This document shows positions 32,101 through 43,399 of a stretch of 64,000 nt of DNA, in pieces (the first letter of the stretch is position 1; each line of letters begins with the position of its first letter). The position numbers and the translations under genes are program-made. Source of the stretch: Rhineura floridana (taxonomy: Eukaryota; Chordata; Lepidosauria; Squamata; Rhineuridae); NCBI RefSeq assembly GCF_030035675.1, contig NC_084482.1, positions 229,530,943-229,594,942 of the forward strand. Direction: 5' to 3'. Under the pieces are notes generated by a model that made no database searches, was not told the origin of the DNA, and was given only the letters and a program-made list of their open reading frames with translations.

Positions 32101-35100
32101 GACTTTTCACATTCCGCAATGTGAAAATGAAAATACCCCCGTGCCATTCTTATGCTTCCCATAAGCTCATTTCAAAACAAAACCTTACAAGACTTATAGT
32201 CCTGAACTCAGAAACGCTTGCTAAGCAACCCTCTCAATTTTCATGGCGATACACAAAACAGTCAGAGAGAATAGACAGTTCAAAGTCTAAAAAGAGAGAG
32301 TGAAACCTGAGAGCCCTTTTGGACTTTTTTCTCTCAGAGTTCTCATAATCTATTAGTGAATACATTATTAAAAGCTGAGCAAGAACTGTAGGGTAAAAAA
32401 CTATAGCAAATATTATGGTTTAAGCCAAAAATAAGGATCAGCAAATAACATTTCCTCACATCTACAAACACAATATTTAAAAGAATCGCTCATCACCAGT
32501 GCTGGATTTAGACATAAGCTGAACAAGCAACAGCTTAGGGCCTCACAATCTGCAGGGGCCTCAAAGAAATTCAGAATTTTTGTGGGGGGCTTTTAAAATT
32601 TTATGTGTACTGAATATATATATATATCTGGTGTAATTTTTTAACAAAGGGCCTCCAAGCTTTATATAGCTTAGGGCCTCACCAAGTCTAAATCCGGCAC
32701 TGCTCATCACCTATGGGGAAAAATGCTTTAATGAAGCAACTGGTTTAAACAAGGATCTATCACTTTCTATGTAAACGTGGTTGCAATTTTGAATAACGAG
32801 AGACCTCCATTTTTTCAGTTTTTACAAGTAAGACACAGAGGAGATCAACACAAGCTACAGAGTTCCACGTTCATCTACTATCTTTGAAATTTTCTTACTT
32901 TAGTCAGAGAAAAGGACAGCTGTTGGTAAAATATTTCAGATTCTTTCCTTACTGAAAATACAACAGTTACACCCAACATACCAAAGGAAATGGAGTTCAT
33001 ATTTAGAGAAATTTCATTTGCCCATATCAGAAGAAGAGCAGAGTTGGCTATTTAGGAACATCCCAATTGCATTATCAAGTCCGAATCTGAAAGGAAAGTT
33101 CTTTAAAGCAATTGACCAATAGTGCTTAACACCACCCAGGCTAAGCAAAAGGTTTTATCCAAAGTTGTACTGTTGGAGATGTAGAAGAGTTTGTACATGT
33201 TTTCTGGAGCTGTGCCAAAGTAAAACCCTTCTGGAAAACAAATTCATAAAGGAAATGAGAGGGAAAACAATGTCAAGAAATCTCTGAGCGATTCTCCGCG
33301 GGGGAGTTACAAAAGTGGAGGCCCCATTTCTAGCAACTTTGGTCCCAGGGGCGAAAATACGTATCGCTCCAAAAGGGGAAAACTGGAAATCCCCAGCCTG
33401 AGAAAAATCAAAGTTTTTTAAAAAATCATTCCATTTTTTCCATACTTCCCCCCTCAAGGTTTCCGCAACATGAGTTTTTCCTAGCTCCAGTCGTTTCAGA
33501 GCAATCCTCCTTCTTCTAGAATGTTTTGTACTTTTGTTCCCTTTACATTTCTCCTTTTTTGCTTTGTTGGGGAGCACTTAGTGTAGGCAAAGGTAAAAAC
33601 CGGAATTTAATAATTTTGTTTTAAGAAAGGAAAGAAAGGAAGCGCTGCTCTGCCTCCTCCCCCCCCCCCAGTCCTTCTTCCCTCTTGCTGGAAAAGAGAC
33701 TTTTCTAGAGGGGGGAGCGGAAGGATCCCTCCCGAGGGACCTGCCCCTCCGGCCGGCCCTCGCCTCGCCCCTCCGGCCCTTCCTCCGCCTCGCCAAGAGA
33801 ACAGCCGCCTCTGCCCCCGCCTGACCCCCTCCCCATCTCTCCCCCCCAGAGCATTTCCTCTTCCAGGGGAAGAACGAGTGCCGCTTCTCCGCCTCCTCCG
33901 CCAACGGGACGCTGCAGCGCATCCGCTACCTGCAGAGGCACTTCTGGGACCGGCAGGAGCAGCTCTACTTCGACAGCGACCGAGGGAGGTTCGTGGCCGT
34001 GGCTGAGCTGAGCGAGCCCGAATTCGAAGCCTGGAACAAGGACAAGGCCAGACTGCGCACCCTGATGGCCAACGTGGAGCGCTTCTGCCGGCACAACTAC
34101 GGCATCTTCGAGGGCTTCTCCTCCCGCAGGAAGAGTAAGTGGGGGAGGCGGGGGACACCTGGCGCTTCTGCCGCCTGCGCAACTGGGGAAAGGTCGGCAC
34201 GCCCTTCATGCTAGCAGGCCGCTGAGTGAGTCTAGAAGGGGGCTGGGGAGACCCAAAAGTGGGGGGCGAAGGCTGTCCCCTTCCGGAAGCTCCCCCCCCC
34301 TTGGCTCTGCCCCCTCCCTTCGCACCTGGAACCAGATGAAGAATGGGAGGGGATGTGGCCCCTGAAGTTCTCCTCCGTAAACACAGCAAAGGGAAGAGTT
34401 GGAAGGGTTTGCAGTTGGAGGAAGGCGAGGCGGGAAGGATCTCTTTTGCTCTGCACTGCAGAGCATCTCTCCCGTTGGAGTCAATTTAATGATTTCCCCA
34501 CTAAAATGTAGTGTTTTCATGCAGATGACTGGTGGGGAACTTTAGTGGCTAGTGGGAAATCTGGTGGATGTCAAACGTTTTATGGTCAGCATCTGCTGTT
34601 TTTCACAAATTCTTCCATTTCATCCCCCCCCGCTATTATGTATTTCATGAAACTGTCTTGCCAAAATTCTACTTTTGGATATTGTATTTTCCATTGTTTG
34701 CTTTTCTTTTTCCGTGCATAGTTTCCAAAGTGCCACTTGACTATTATTTCCTTTCTGCTGTAAGCCACGGCTAGCTGGCTGCCTCTTTGACTGAAAGGAG
34801 ACCAGAGTAAATTACCCAACGCAACACACGGAGCCAGTGACCGAGAAGAAAAATTTCTAAGTCAAGTCTCCTGATCCTCTGGTGTGCTTGTTTTTTTAAA
34901 GGTATAGAGAACAAGGAGGTTCTTGCCAGTTGACTGACTGAGAAGGAAAATGTGCAGCCCTTATTCTACCCAATCAAAGTGTGAGGCAGGCTAAGCACCA
35001 CCAAAGGAGACATGATTAGGAACTATAAGCCTCAGAAATAAATGGCCTGAGCATGCGCAGAGGGCACCTGCCTCACCAATGAGGGACCTTTGTATAAACA

Positions 35101-38100
35101 GTACATCTTATCATCATCACAGGAAGGGCCTGCTGGATCAGGCAAAGGCCCACCTAGTCCAGCATCCTGTTCTCAGAGTAGCCAACCCCCACACACACAC
35201 CCCACCTAGGAATGCAAAATCTCCATACTTCTCTCAGATCTAAAAGCCACACACACACATTTCTACCTGCAGTTCCAAACTTAAATACAACACACCAATG
35301 ACTGCTAGGACTTAAAAATTCTGTCATCCTCCTTGTTAAGCAATTCCTCACAAGGGTGTCAAATGTGTTATCAAACATGGTGTCCAGTGGGTCAAGGTCA
35401 GATTCTGGTGGATTTGGGGCGTGGGTCTGGTGAGAAAAACAATTCTCGTTGCCAACACTGATCTCCCCTCTTCCATAGAGCTCAAGCAGCCTCTATAGGT
35501 GTTGGGGGGTATTATTCATTTTATTTATTATTTTATTTATACCCCCCTCCCTTTCAGCAGGAGCCCAGGGGGGCAATCAGAAACACTAAAAACACTTTAA
35601 AACATCATAAAAAGACCTTAAAATGCATTAAGACAAAACAATGTTAAAAACATTTTAAAAACCCTTTAAAAATATGTTTTTTTTAAAAAAAAACAGGGTT
35701 AAAGACATATTCAAAGCCATATTAAAAGCAATTCTGACACAGACGCAGCCTGTCAGCATGAGTGTGTCTGGTGGGTGTGGCTGGGCCTCTGGGCCTCAGC
35801 CTGGTCCAAGGCAGCACCTGGGAAGATGCAGAGAGGGGGGTGAGCTGGAAGGAGACCCCTTACTAACCCAGGCAATAGGGAGCTGGAATATTGTGTGTGT
35901 GCAACAGTCTTTGACCTCCACCCACCTGTGCAAATGATTCTTTTCATAATAGGGTTTTATTAAAGAACAACTCTTTACACTTTACATATACCAACCTTTC
36001 CATTTAAAACATTACAACATAATTCACCTTACGTCGTAGTAGCCCTATACATTATATGTTTCATGTTTTAACAACCCCCTTCAAAATATAAACTACCCTC
36101 CTCCCTCCCACCCTCAATCCCCCTGAGAAGGGCAGAACTAATTCCATGATTCACCATTCCATGAAAAGGAAGAGTTCTTAGCTTAACCATATAAGTTTTG
36201 CTGCGACCGACAAATGTCCTTGTAAATCATGTTCTGAGACGTATGTAATAAAGTTCCACCATATAGCATTGAAGTTGTCTGTCTTTTCCAATCCTCGAGA
36301 GAGGTGAAGTGAACAAGCAATGTTCCCTAGTAAGGCAATCTTCCATACATTGTTTATCCATGCCAATACGCTCAAGTCTTTTAATTCTTTCCATCTTTGA
36401 ACCACCGTCTCATGTGCCGCCAGAAGCAGTGAAGATATCAATTCTTAAATTTAATATTCACATTCTGATCTTCAAATATGGATAATAGAAATAACTCAGC
36501 AGAACATACAATCTTTTCCCCTGTAATTTTGAGAATTCTCTGTGGACCTCCCCCCAAAATATCTGAATTCAGGGGCAGGCCCACAAATTGTAAATTAATC
36601 TTTTCCCAATCACATATCACTTTGCCTGATTGGTTTGTTAAATAATATATTTTTATTTAAACTTTGTTTCTTTTTAATGCATTTGATAATAGTTTAGAAT
36701 GTTTATTCCCTGCCTCATAATACCGTTGTCGAACATACAGTGAAGAAGTGGCCATTTTATTAGTTTCCAAGTCTTCAAGTACTTTACGTTGGATCTCTAA
36801 TATATGCAAGATCCTTCTAGAACCCCTTTGTTTATAACAGTGTTCCAGACTCAAGATATCTTTTAATAACTGAGACCTAATAGGATCTGCCATTTGTCTT
36901 CTCCTTTGCTTCTTCTGCTATGCATACTCCTCTGATTTTGCTTTCGTAGGATCCCAAACTGTGGTAAGTGCTATCTCTGGAGTTATGTTAACTTCAAAAT
37001 GTTCCTTTAATGCTGTTATACTTTGAACTGAGTCTTGAGAAACCATTAAATTTGGATTTAACCTCCAGATTGGATGAGCGGGAGTGAATTCCAAACGTCA
37101 AAGTACCACTACAACCACTGAATGGTCTGACACTGTCCTTGGCATTATGTCTGCTGACCAGAAATGTGAGAGCAGGGGGCAGATATTAATACATGATTCA
37201 GCTGGGAAAGAGATTTATACCTTGAAGAAAAATATGAATCATCTCTGATCCCCGGGTTGGCCTGTCTTCAGGCATCAGAGAAATTAAATCGTGTTAATAG
37301 TTGTAATAATTGATTTCTCTCTCTTACAAGCCCTCTCTGCCCCCTTGTGGATAGATGTATATTTGCATCGCAGACCATGTTCAAATCTCCCCCTATCATA
37401 ACACTGGTTTCTTTTGCAAATTTGGTTAATTTTTTAAGAATCTTACATAAAAAAGGGAATGGACATGTATTTGGAGCATACAGTGATGCCACTGTGAATA
37501 ACCTTCCCTCCAACAATCCTCTAGCAAAAATACATCTTCCATCGCGGTGGAAGAGGAGGGGGAAGCAAGAGGACCCCCTAGAGGCTGAATTATCACTACA
37601 GCATGACAACAATTTAATATGTCTATTATAGAGAGGGGAAAATATTTCAAGACAGCACTTTGGCATTGGCTCTTACAGCAATGTACAAGTAAACAACAGA
37701 CAATACAATATAGTAATCATACAAGTGGCCACAGGAGACAGTTAAAAACAACAGCAAACAGAAAGGCTTAAGCCCCTCCCTCAGCAGTCTTCTGCTTGAA
37801 ACTGAAGCCTCCTCCACATGGCTGAAGTGTGTGTGTGTGTGTGTGTGTGTAGATATTATAAAAATTCCACAAAAGCTATACACAAGTGAGCATCACATAT
37901 TATCTGACTCTTAGTCTGGCCACTTAATTCCTTCTCCCCCCCCAAAAAAAATCTTACAGAGAACAAACAGGTTGGTTATGGTGTTAGGAGGGAAGGATTC
38001 ACTGAGTGTCTACTGGGGATGATGGATGGAAGATGCTCTCAATATTCCTCCCTCCCTCCCTCCCTCCCTTGAAGTCTGCAGGTCTACCCCTCTGTCAGTC

Positions 38101-40296
38101 TCTGAAGCCCCCTCACAAATATTCTCTCTCCCCCTCCAACAGTCCAGCCCAAGGTGAAGATCACACCCACAGAGGATGACTCCTCATCGCACAACACTTT
38201 GCTGATTTGCACCGTGGCCGGCTTTTTCCCTCCAAAGATCGAGATCAAGTGGTTCAGGAACGGGAAGGAGGAGACCAGAGTGTGGACCACAGACGTCACC
38301 CGGAACGGGGACTGGACATTCCAGATCCAGGTGATGCTGGAGGCGCAGCCAGAACGCGGAGACGTCTATGCCTGTCAGGTGGACCACACCAGCTTCGAGG
38401 GCCCTGTCACCGTGCAGTGGGGTAGGACAGCCCTGATCCATCTTCGTTATCTCCTGGAGTGGAGGCAGACTCTTTTGGAAAGGGGCATTCCGGGGCCAAG
38501 GCCTCCATGGGGGTTAAGGATGCTCCCCTTGTGGTCTGATCCCAGGCCTGCCTTTCCTCAGTCAAGGCTTTCTTTCCTTTGTTTCTCCAGAGCCACAGTC
38601 GGACTCCGCCAAGAGCAAGATGTGGACGGGGATAGTGGGGATCGTGCTGGGGCTGGTCTTTGTGGCAACCGGACTCACCCTCTACCTGAAGAACAAGAAA
38701 GGTGATGAGGGAGGTGGGGGTCTGATGGGGGGTCCTGAATCTGGGGGGAACTGGGCTTGGCTCTAGACTCCCCTCCTGTCCTTGCTCCTTCTCCACTCCT
38801 AGGAGGTCCCTCTTGGTGTCTAAGACGTGGGCAGAGTTTAGCCTAAACAGAGTCAGAATCACATGCTGCATCTCTTGACACTCGTTCAGTCCTTTTATAC
38901 TTGGGAATAACAGAACGCTCCTTCCGGTTCTGGATGCCTTTCTCTCTCAGGGTCCTTGTGCTGAACTCTTCATGTCCATTTTCCTTCCCACTTGACCAAA
39001 AATCTCACTGCAGCAGCTGACCAATGCTCCCTCCGTGCAGAGCGAAGGGCCGTTGTGTTACCCATGGCTGGTCCAAAGGGTGCAGGTGAAGGGAAATGGG
39101 AGGGATCCGTGTGATTGTGGGCATTGGGTGGGGGTGGGGAGGTGAGAGGGCAAGATGTCCCCCGCACTAGTTTTTGTCATTTGGGGAGACATGGTTCTAT
39201 CCTGCACACCCTCCACATCACGGATGGTCTCCATTTCTTCCTCTTTCACACTCTGTAACAGGACGGAAGTGGGAGAGCTTTATTTTGTACAAAACAGTTG
39301 TCCCTTGAGGGTGTTGTTTTGATCTGGGGTGGGGAGGGTGTTCTCAGGGGCGGGGGCTATTCCATCCTGACTGAGTCTTTCTCTCCTCCCCCCCCAGGGC
39401 GATCCATCCCTCAGCCTGCAGGTAACTTTTCTCTCGGCTCTTCCCCCCTCACCCTCCCTCCCTTTCCTCAGGTCCTGGGGGGCTTTGCTTTTTCACCCAC
39501 AGACTCCTGGGGGGGCTTCAATTGAAAAACCAATCCCCCACACACATACTCCAGTTTTGGCTCCTGGAAGTGGGTCTGCAGGAGAGTTTCCCACCCCGGA
39601 GGGTATCGGGCAGAGCTCCTTCGCAGGGGCCAGTGCAGAGTCCAGGGCGGGTATTCGGCCCTCAGGGGAAGGCGGGTGTCCTGCCCCCTTTGTGGTCCAT
39701 CTGGAGAAGGACCTTCTTCTGCCCCTGTCACTCCCCTTCTCTGCTGGGCAGCCAGTCAAGCCCCCCATTCCACCTCCCTTGCCACCTCAGTGCCTCACCG
39801 GACACTCCCCACATCTTGCCTCAGGTGGATTAGGGACCCCCACACACACACAGTCACATGGCCAGTGGGGAGGGATGATGAGAGTTGTAGTCCAGGAAGA
39901 GGAGGAGGGCACCAGGTTGGCTATCCCTGAATTAAGCTGTTTTGGTTTTTTGTCTTGTGCAGTACTGATTTTCTTTTAAACTCCCTAGTTTTTCTTCTGT
40001 GATTTGGACAGACTTTTCCTGGGAAAGCGTCAGATCCATATTTTACAGTAAATAAGCAAACTACTCTTTTGTTGCTCCAGGAGTTGTTTTGGGAAAAGGG
40101 AAATATGGCAAGGATCTTGACCCCCTCCCTGCCCCCCTCACGCACACTCAGCCTCTTGACATTCTCTTTTGGCCCCACATCTGAGGGTTGCCCCGAAGTC
40201 CGGCAGGGATGGTCCTCCCTCCTCCTCACCCCACAATTGATTAGTATCTCTGTCTCTCTTTCTCTCTCTCCTTGGCCTCCAGCGCTCATCAGTTAG
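23051..40296 (+). CDS. MHC class II beta chain, complete six-exon gene (272 aa)
   Basis: The product pairs with a class II alpha chain, presents peptides to CD4 T cells and lies in the endosomal and plasma membranes. Exons: 23,051-23,156, 33,850-34,134, 38,143-38,421, 38,591-38,701, 39,398-39,421, 40,283-40,296. They total 819 nt; every junction is GT-AG and every intron is phase 1. In order they encode a signal peptide, beta1, the Ig-like beta2, connecting peptide plus membrane helix, and two micro-exons for the cytoplasmic tail ending ALIS. No stop or frame change was found. Intron 1 is 10.7 kb because an L1 with a nested BEL/Pao element lies in it; intron 2 (4 kb) holds an older L1. Family identity is firm. 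Orthology to DRB or DQB cannot be judged from sequence alone, so no symbol is given. Confidence 0.95.
23265..23335 (-). repeat. L2/SINE-type tail in intron 1
   Basis: ATTTATATCTCGCCATTCAG followed by AAGGCGGCTTACCAGTAAGC is the antisense of the common tail repeat. It is absent from the second beta copy. Confidence 0.5.
24640..24895 (-). mobile_element. tRNA-derived MIR-like SINE shared by both beta copies
   Basis: CACAACAACCCTGTGGGGTA followed by GGAGATTTGAACCTGGCACT and CTCTAACCACTGTGCTACAC is the antisense of a tRNA-headed SINE. The same insertion, equally placed, is at 50,640-50,880, so it predates the beta duplication. Confidence 0.7.
27693..28090 (-). mobile_element. Sauria-type SINE inserted in the BEL/Pao element
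   Basis: On the minus strand a tRNA-like head (28,030-28,085) is followed by a long body. It ends in ACCCTATTCATAGGGTAGCC and ATAAGTCGGAATTGACTTGA, the Bov-B-derived tail expected of Sauria SINEs. Confidence 0.7.
29140..29225 (-). repeat. L2/SINE-type tail inside the BEL/Pao element
   Basis: (ATTT)n followed by GATTTATATCCCACCATTCC is the same antisense tail found at 45.1 kb. Confidence 0.5.
30922..31865. other. unidentified insert within L1, possibly a non-autonomous DNA element
   Basis: It starts CAGAGCTTGGAAGATGACTT, like the hAT MITE at 4,942, and both ends are rich in GTAAT/ATTAC words. The middle (31,200-31,790) is C/T-rich and low in complexity. The terminal match to the MITE suggests a longer hAT relative, but no clean 8 bp duplication was confirmed. 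Confidence 0.35.
32497..32702. mobile_element. hAT-type MITE (206 bp) in L1
   Basis: The terminal inverted repeats CAGTGCTGGATTTAGAC and GTCTAAATCCGGCACTG match at 16 of 17 positions. A perfect 8 bp duplication CTCATCAC flanks it (32,489-32,496 and 32,703-32,710). Confidence 0.92.
33850..34134 (+). CDS. class II beta exon 2: beta1 peptide-binding domain
   Basis: This exon makes the beta half of the peptide groove. It is 285 nt, against the usual 270. Visible are the first cysteine (KNECRF), the NGT glycosylation site, the strand FDSDRG, the helix motif EAWN with the conserved Trp, the second cysteine, and RHNYG, whose His and Asn bind peptide backbone. Four extra residues lie between the first cysteine and NGT (SASSA against one residue in human DRB). 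The acceptor is CCCCCCCAG and the donor GTAAGT. Confidence 0.95.
35105..35185 (-). mobile_element. CR1 3' end fragment in intron 2
   Basis: GGGCCTGCTGGATCAGGC and CACCTAGTCCAGCATCCTGT are the antisense CR1 3' terminus. It is shared with 52,785-52,850 in the second beta copy, so it predates the duplication. Confidence 0.75.
35513..35745 (-). mobile_element. L2/SINE-type insertion private to the intact beta gene
   Basis: ATTTATTATTTTATTTATAC, CAGCAGGAGCCCAG and an A-rich body interrupt sequence that is continuous at 53,160-53,180 in the second copy (GTTGGGTGCTATTAATGCAT). The insertion therefore followed the duplication. Confidence 0.65.
35938..37690 (-). mobile_element. L1 LINE with internal deletion, intron 2
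   Basis: The minus strand shows the endonuclease domain (37,666-37,268: SLYAPNTCPFPFL, MIGGDLNMVCD; a SDHSVVV motif near 37,100), then the linker (36,893-36,657), then the ORF2 C-terminus (36,441-36,178: WKELKDLSVLAWINNVWK). The reverse-transcriptase core is missing. The 3' end at 35,940-36,410 is shared with 53,515-53,985. Confidence 0.8.
37826..37852. repeat. (GT)n microsatellite
   Basis: About 13 GT units within intron 2. Confidence 0.9.
38046..38070. repeat. (CCCT)n microsatellite near exon 3
   Basis: Five or six CCCT units lie about 75 bp before the exon 3 acceptor and add to a pyrimidine-rich region. Confidence 0.8.
38143..38421 (+). CDS. class II beta exon 3: Ig-like beta2 domain
   Basis: This is the membrane-proximal C1-type immunoglobulin domain that contacts CD4. 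It starts QPKVKITPTEDDSS and contains LICTVAGFFPPKIEIKWFRN with the first Ig Cys and Trp, NGDWTFQIQVMLE, and DVYACQVDH with the second Cys. At 279 nt it is about one codon shorter than usual. All canonical residues are present. Confidence 0.96.
38591..38701 (+). CDS. class II beta exon 4: connecting peptide and membrane helix
   Basis: 111 nt (37 codons), the normal length. EPQSDSAKSKMWTGIVGIVL then GLVFVATGLTLYLKNKK: a short stalk, a helix with Gly spacing (GIVGIVLG) like that used for alpha-beta pairing, and a basic stop-transfer end. Confidence 0.95.
39398..39421 (+). CDS. class II beta exon 5: 24 nt cytoplasmic micro-exon
   Basis: GRSIPQPAG (with split end codons) is comparable to GHSGLQPTG in mammalian DRB. 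A long C-tract acceptor and GTAACT donor flank it. A near-identical exon is at 56,035-56,058. Confidence 0.85.
40283..40296 (+). CDS. class II beta exon 6: last codons and stop
   Basis: After the acceptor CTTGGCCTCCAG the split codon plus CTCATCAGTTAG encodes ALIS and stop. The 3' UTR follows to about 41,560. Confidence 0.8.
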
Positions 40297-41560
40297 ACTT
40301 CGCTGCTCCGTGGGGATCCCCCGATGTGGAGGAGCACCTTTCTGCCCCCCCCTCGGCGAGTGTCTGCCTGTCCTTGCTCTGAAGATGCAGACTTTTGGAG
40401 GTGACAGAGGGGCTGGAGAAGACCCTTCGCAGAGACAAAGCCACTCCCTCCAGAGCCCCACATGTCTTCCGCCTTTCATGTCTCCTTTAGGGGGGGAGAA
40501 GGGAAAGGGGGGTCCTATTTGGTGTTTTCTTCCAGCTCTGTAAGCCTGGCTGATCTTTCTGGCACATGTCTTCTAGATCTAGAGTCTCGTGCACTCCCTG
40601 CTGGGGGTGGGGCCTGAACTGTCCCTTAAAACAACAAAGGATCTACTCGATCCCATAAGGACTTTTGGTCTTTAAAGCAGGGAAGGGGAATTTCAGGGCT
40701 GGGGGAGAGGTCAAATGCGGCCCTCCAGACCTCTCTGTCTGGCCCTTGAAGCTCTCCTTTAGCCACCGTCCCCCGTCCCCAGGCCACACCCCTCACTAGC
40801 CTCGCTTTGCCCCCTCCCTGAGAACTTCTGCCTGGCTGGAGCCCCCTCCCCCCCCCATAATGGCTACTCTTTCTTTGGAGGAGGGAGGGGGAGGGGCAAA
40901 CCATCCTCCTATTGAAAGGTTAAATTTGCATTCTGTGCTCCACCCACTTTTGCCTCTGGCCACGCCCACCTCTAGCATCTGGCCCCTGGAAGGTTACCCA
41001 GAAGGGAAGCGGCCCTTGAGTTGCAAAAAGTTCACTTTCAAGGGCTGCAAAAGTCTTGGCTGCTCTTGCGGACTGATACGGCTGCCACCAACTCTCCAGG
41101 TTACAAGGAAATTACCTCACGATCAGCCTAGTTCGATGTTGCCTTTACTATAATGTCTGCACTGACCGGCAGCATCTGAGGAGGGCCAGGGGACACTTGT
41201 GGGTCAGCCCTCTTTCTGCCTGGCCGCCTCCCTCCCCTTCGGATCCGGAGTCAATGTCTGGCCACCCACTCCTGGACAAATGCTGCAAGTCTGAAGCTCC
41301 CACTTTCTAGATGATTGTGGGGGAAGGACTCTGCATTCCTCCCCCAGACCCCGAGGATGAGCCCAATTTCCAGAGACAGACCTCCTCCTTCCCCCTCTGC
41401 TGACAGCTGCTAATTTGTTAATTGCTCTGTAAATATCCAGCTATTTTATGGCAACCACTAACCACCCTCTGCCCCTGACCCACTTCAATCTAGCAGCAGA
41501 TTTCACAGCCTTGACATGATTTCTTCTGAGTTGTACCAATAAAAATATTTTGAACCTCCC
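40297..41560 (+). other. 3' UTR of the intact class II beta gene, with poly(A) signal at 41,538-41,543
   Basis: AATAAA occurs at 41,538-41,543 in TACCAATAAAAATATTTTG. The assignment is supported by conservation of this stretch in the inverted remnant at 14.6-16.7 kb and, as far as about 41,400, in the second beta copy at 56.9-59.0 kb. A SINE piece lies near 41,130-41,170. Confidence 0.7.
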
Positions 41561-41699
41561 TCAGTCTTTAAACTGTTTTCTTCCCTAAAAGTCAGGGCTC
41601 AAAGGAGTGCCACTTTTATCAGTAGTGGGGACTAAATCTGCCCATTTCGATACAACTTCTCTATCTGTATAAATGTTACTTTCTGTCATACCTATAGTG

Positions 41700-42432
41700 T
41701 CTTCCCAGCTTTGATTGGTTACTTATGTCAAACAATTTCATGCCACCCTTCATTCAAAATGCCAAGGCAGTACAACATGCCATTAAAAGTCAATCAATAC
41801 GGCACGGATCATAGCAGTTGGACAGTCTCTCCATGGGCTGCTCAATGCATCAGTGCCCAGCAAAGGCCTGAGAGTGAACAAACATCTTTCCAGGAGGCAT
41901 TAAAAACTCAGCCTTACTTTGATTGTGTGGTTGGATGTTTCCACCAAGTAGGTGCCACAACAGAAAAGGCCCTGCCCCCATTTGTCCCCATTGGGAGATC
42001 TGCTTATATGGGCAAAAGGACCCCTTTGTGCAACCACGTCCCAACTTGTTGAGGACTTTCTGGGCCAGCAAGAGAACTTGGCCCGCGGGGCTGGTAGCCA
42101 ATTCGCAGCCTGTGGGTGTGGATCTCGGAGTTGTGGTGTGACATGTCTGCAGCTGGTGCCTCCAGCCAGCAGGCAAAGCGTGGCCTTTTGCACAAGCCAC
42201 GGCTGCTGGACCCATCGTAAGGTGCAGCCCCACAAAGAGAGGACCAGGACCTTTGCTCTGGCTACGAATTAGTTTCCAGGCTCAGTTTAAAGAGCTGGTT
42301 TTGACCTATTAAGCCTTGTTTGGTACAGGACCCCAATACCTCAAGGACTGCCCCGCCCCACATGAACCAACCTGGACTCTGTTCTTCATCGGAGGCCCTT
42401 CTCCGTGTGCCACTTCTGAGGGAAGTGCGGAG
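41700..42432 (+). mobile_element. L2 3' region, left part, interrupted by a hAT element
   Basis: ACAGAAAAGGCCCTGCCCCC (about 41,958) and CAGGACCCCAATACCTCAAG (about 42,326) are L2 C-terminal and 3' UTR wording. It continues at 44,982 with GTGGCTCCCCGCTTGTGGAA and TGCTCTCCCTGGGAAGC. Confidence 0.6.
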
Positions 42433-42519
42433 CAGGGATGTGGAGTCCGAGTTGTGGAGTCGGCAGGCCTGGCCTTAGCATGTGTGGGGCCCAGGGCAAA
42501 AGCATAGTTGCCCCCCATT

Positions 42520-42558
42520 CTTTCTCTCTCTCTCTCTCTATATTTATATATATTCAAC
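42520..42558. repeat. (TC)n then AT-rich simple repeat
   Basis: TTTCTCTCTCTCTCTCTCTA passes into TATATTTATATATATTC. Confidence 0.85.
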
Positions 42559-43399
42559 AGGTCAAGCTTTCACCCAGCATAGAAATTGCACAAAATCGTC
42601 ACCCATTGAATGGCTGCCTGTTACTGCAGCTGTTAAAGGTCCAAAAGCTCTGTTCACCTTCCCCAAAGCAAAACAGTCTTGCTTGTGGTGGACATGTAGA
42701 AGTACTCCATGCCTGTATTTTCCACACAGAAGAGATCGGGGGCTCTCATGGGTGGGCAACGGAAGTACCACTCCTCACCACGTGGACAGAAGTGGAGTCA
42801 ATGAAATATATACGCATGTACAAAGAACAGAGATAACAGGTCCAAACCTCAAGGGGAGACTGACAATCTAAGACAGACCCAGGGGGACAACGGAGAGAGG
42901 GAGGATGGAGGCATGGGAAGAATATGCGATTATTTCATTGACAGTTGCTTTGGCTTACTTACAATAAAATATAGGAAGGGGGATGAGGGTGCAGCACTTT
43001 GGGAGGAAATAGGATTTGGGCATGTGTGGCCAGGACGGACAACTTAATTAAATTAAATTAGGCGAGAAAAGGACATGTGAATACGATTTATTTAGAAGAT
43101 TTTTTCCCCTTTCCCGTTCCTTCATCCTATGTTGTCAGACCCAGATGCTGTGGAAAAGACTGGAATGGGAGGGAAGTCCTTTGCCTGGCTTGTAGGCTGC
43201 CCGATGTGGTATCGCTGCCTGCCCCTTTTCACTTCTCAAGGGCACTTAGGTATAATTCTTCTGTCCTGCTTTATAGCCCCAAAGGCTCTCAGAGCAGTTT
43301 GCAAAAGATTATCGGAATAAAGTCTCTCTCAAATCTAGCACAGGGAGAGAAATGACATTGTGTCCATAGATGCACCTCCCGTCTCTACAGCCTGTTCTA

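Larger units (their letters stand above)
25010..33290 (+). mobile_element. L1 LINE in intron 1, interrupted by several insertions
   Basis: L1 reverse-transcriptase pieces lie in order: 25,109-25,534 (FRKNRKLQHNVIKLVDCIEL, AEKAFDRVEWSFLV, GCPLSPLLFAIF), YADDIAL at about 25,610, 30,677-30,915 (GLQWENKPIRHLGIWLHPNL), 31,870-32,300 (ILKFIWSHKPSKTVNENVYQ, GIPNITRYYQAVKLP) and 33,120-33,270 (CWRCRRVCTCF). The BEL/Pao element occupies 25,690-30,676, an unidentified insert about 30,922-31,865, and a hAT MITE 32,497-32,702. Stops and frame changes show it is inactive. Confidence 0.85.

Noticed and set aside
33607-34389. 260-residue minus-strand open frame
   Set aside because: It is the GC-rich shadow of class II beta exon 2 and its flanks; the plus strand carries the conserved domain.
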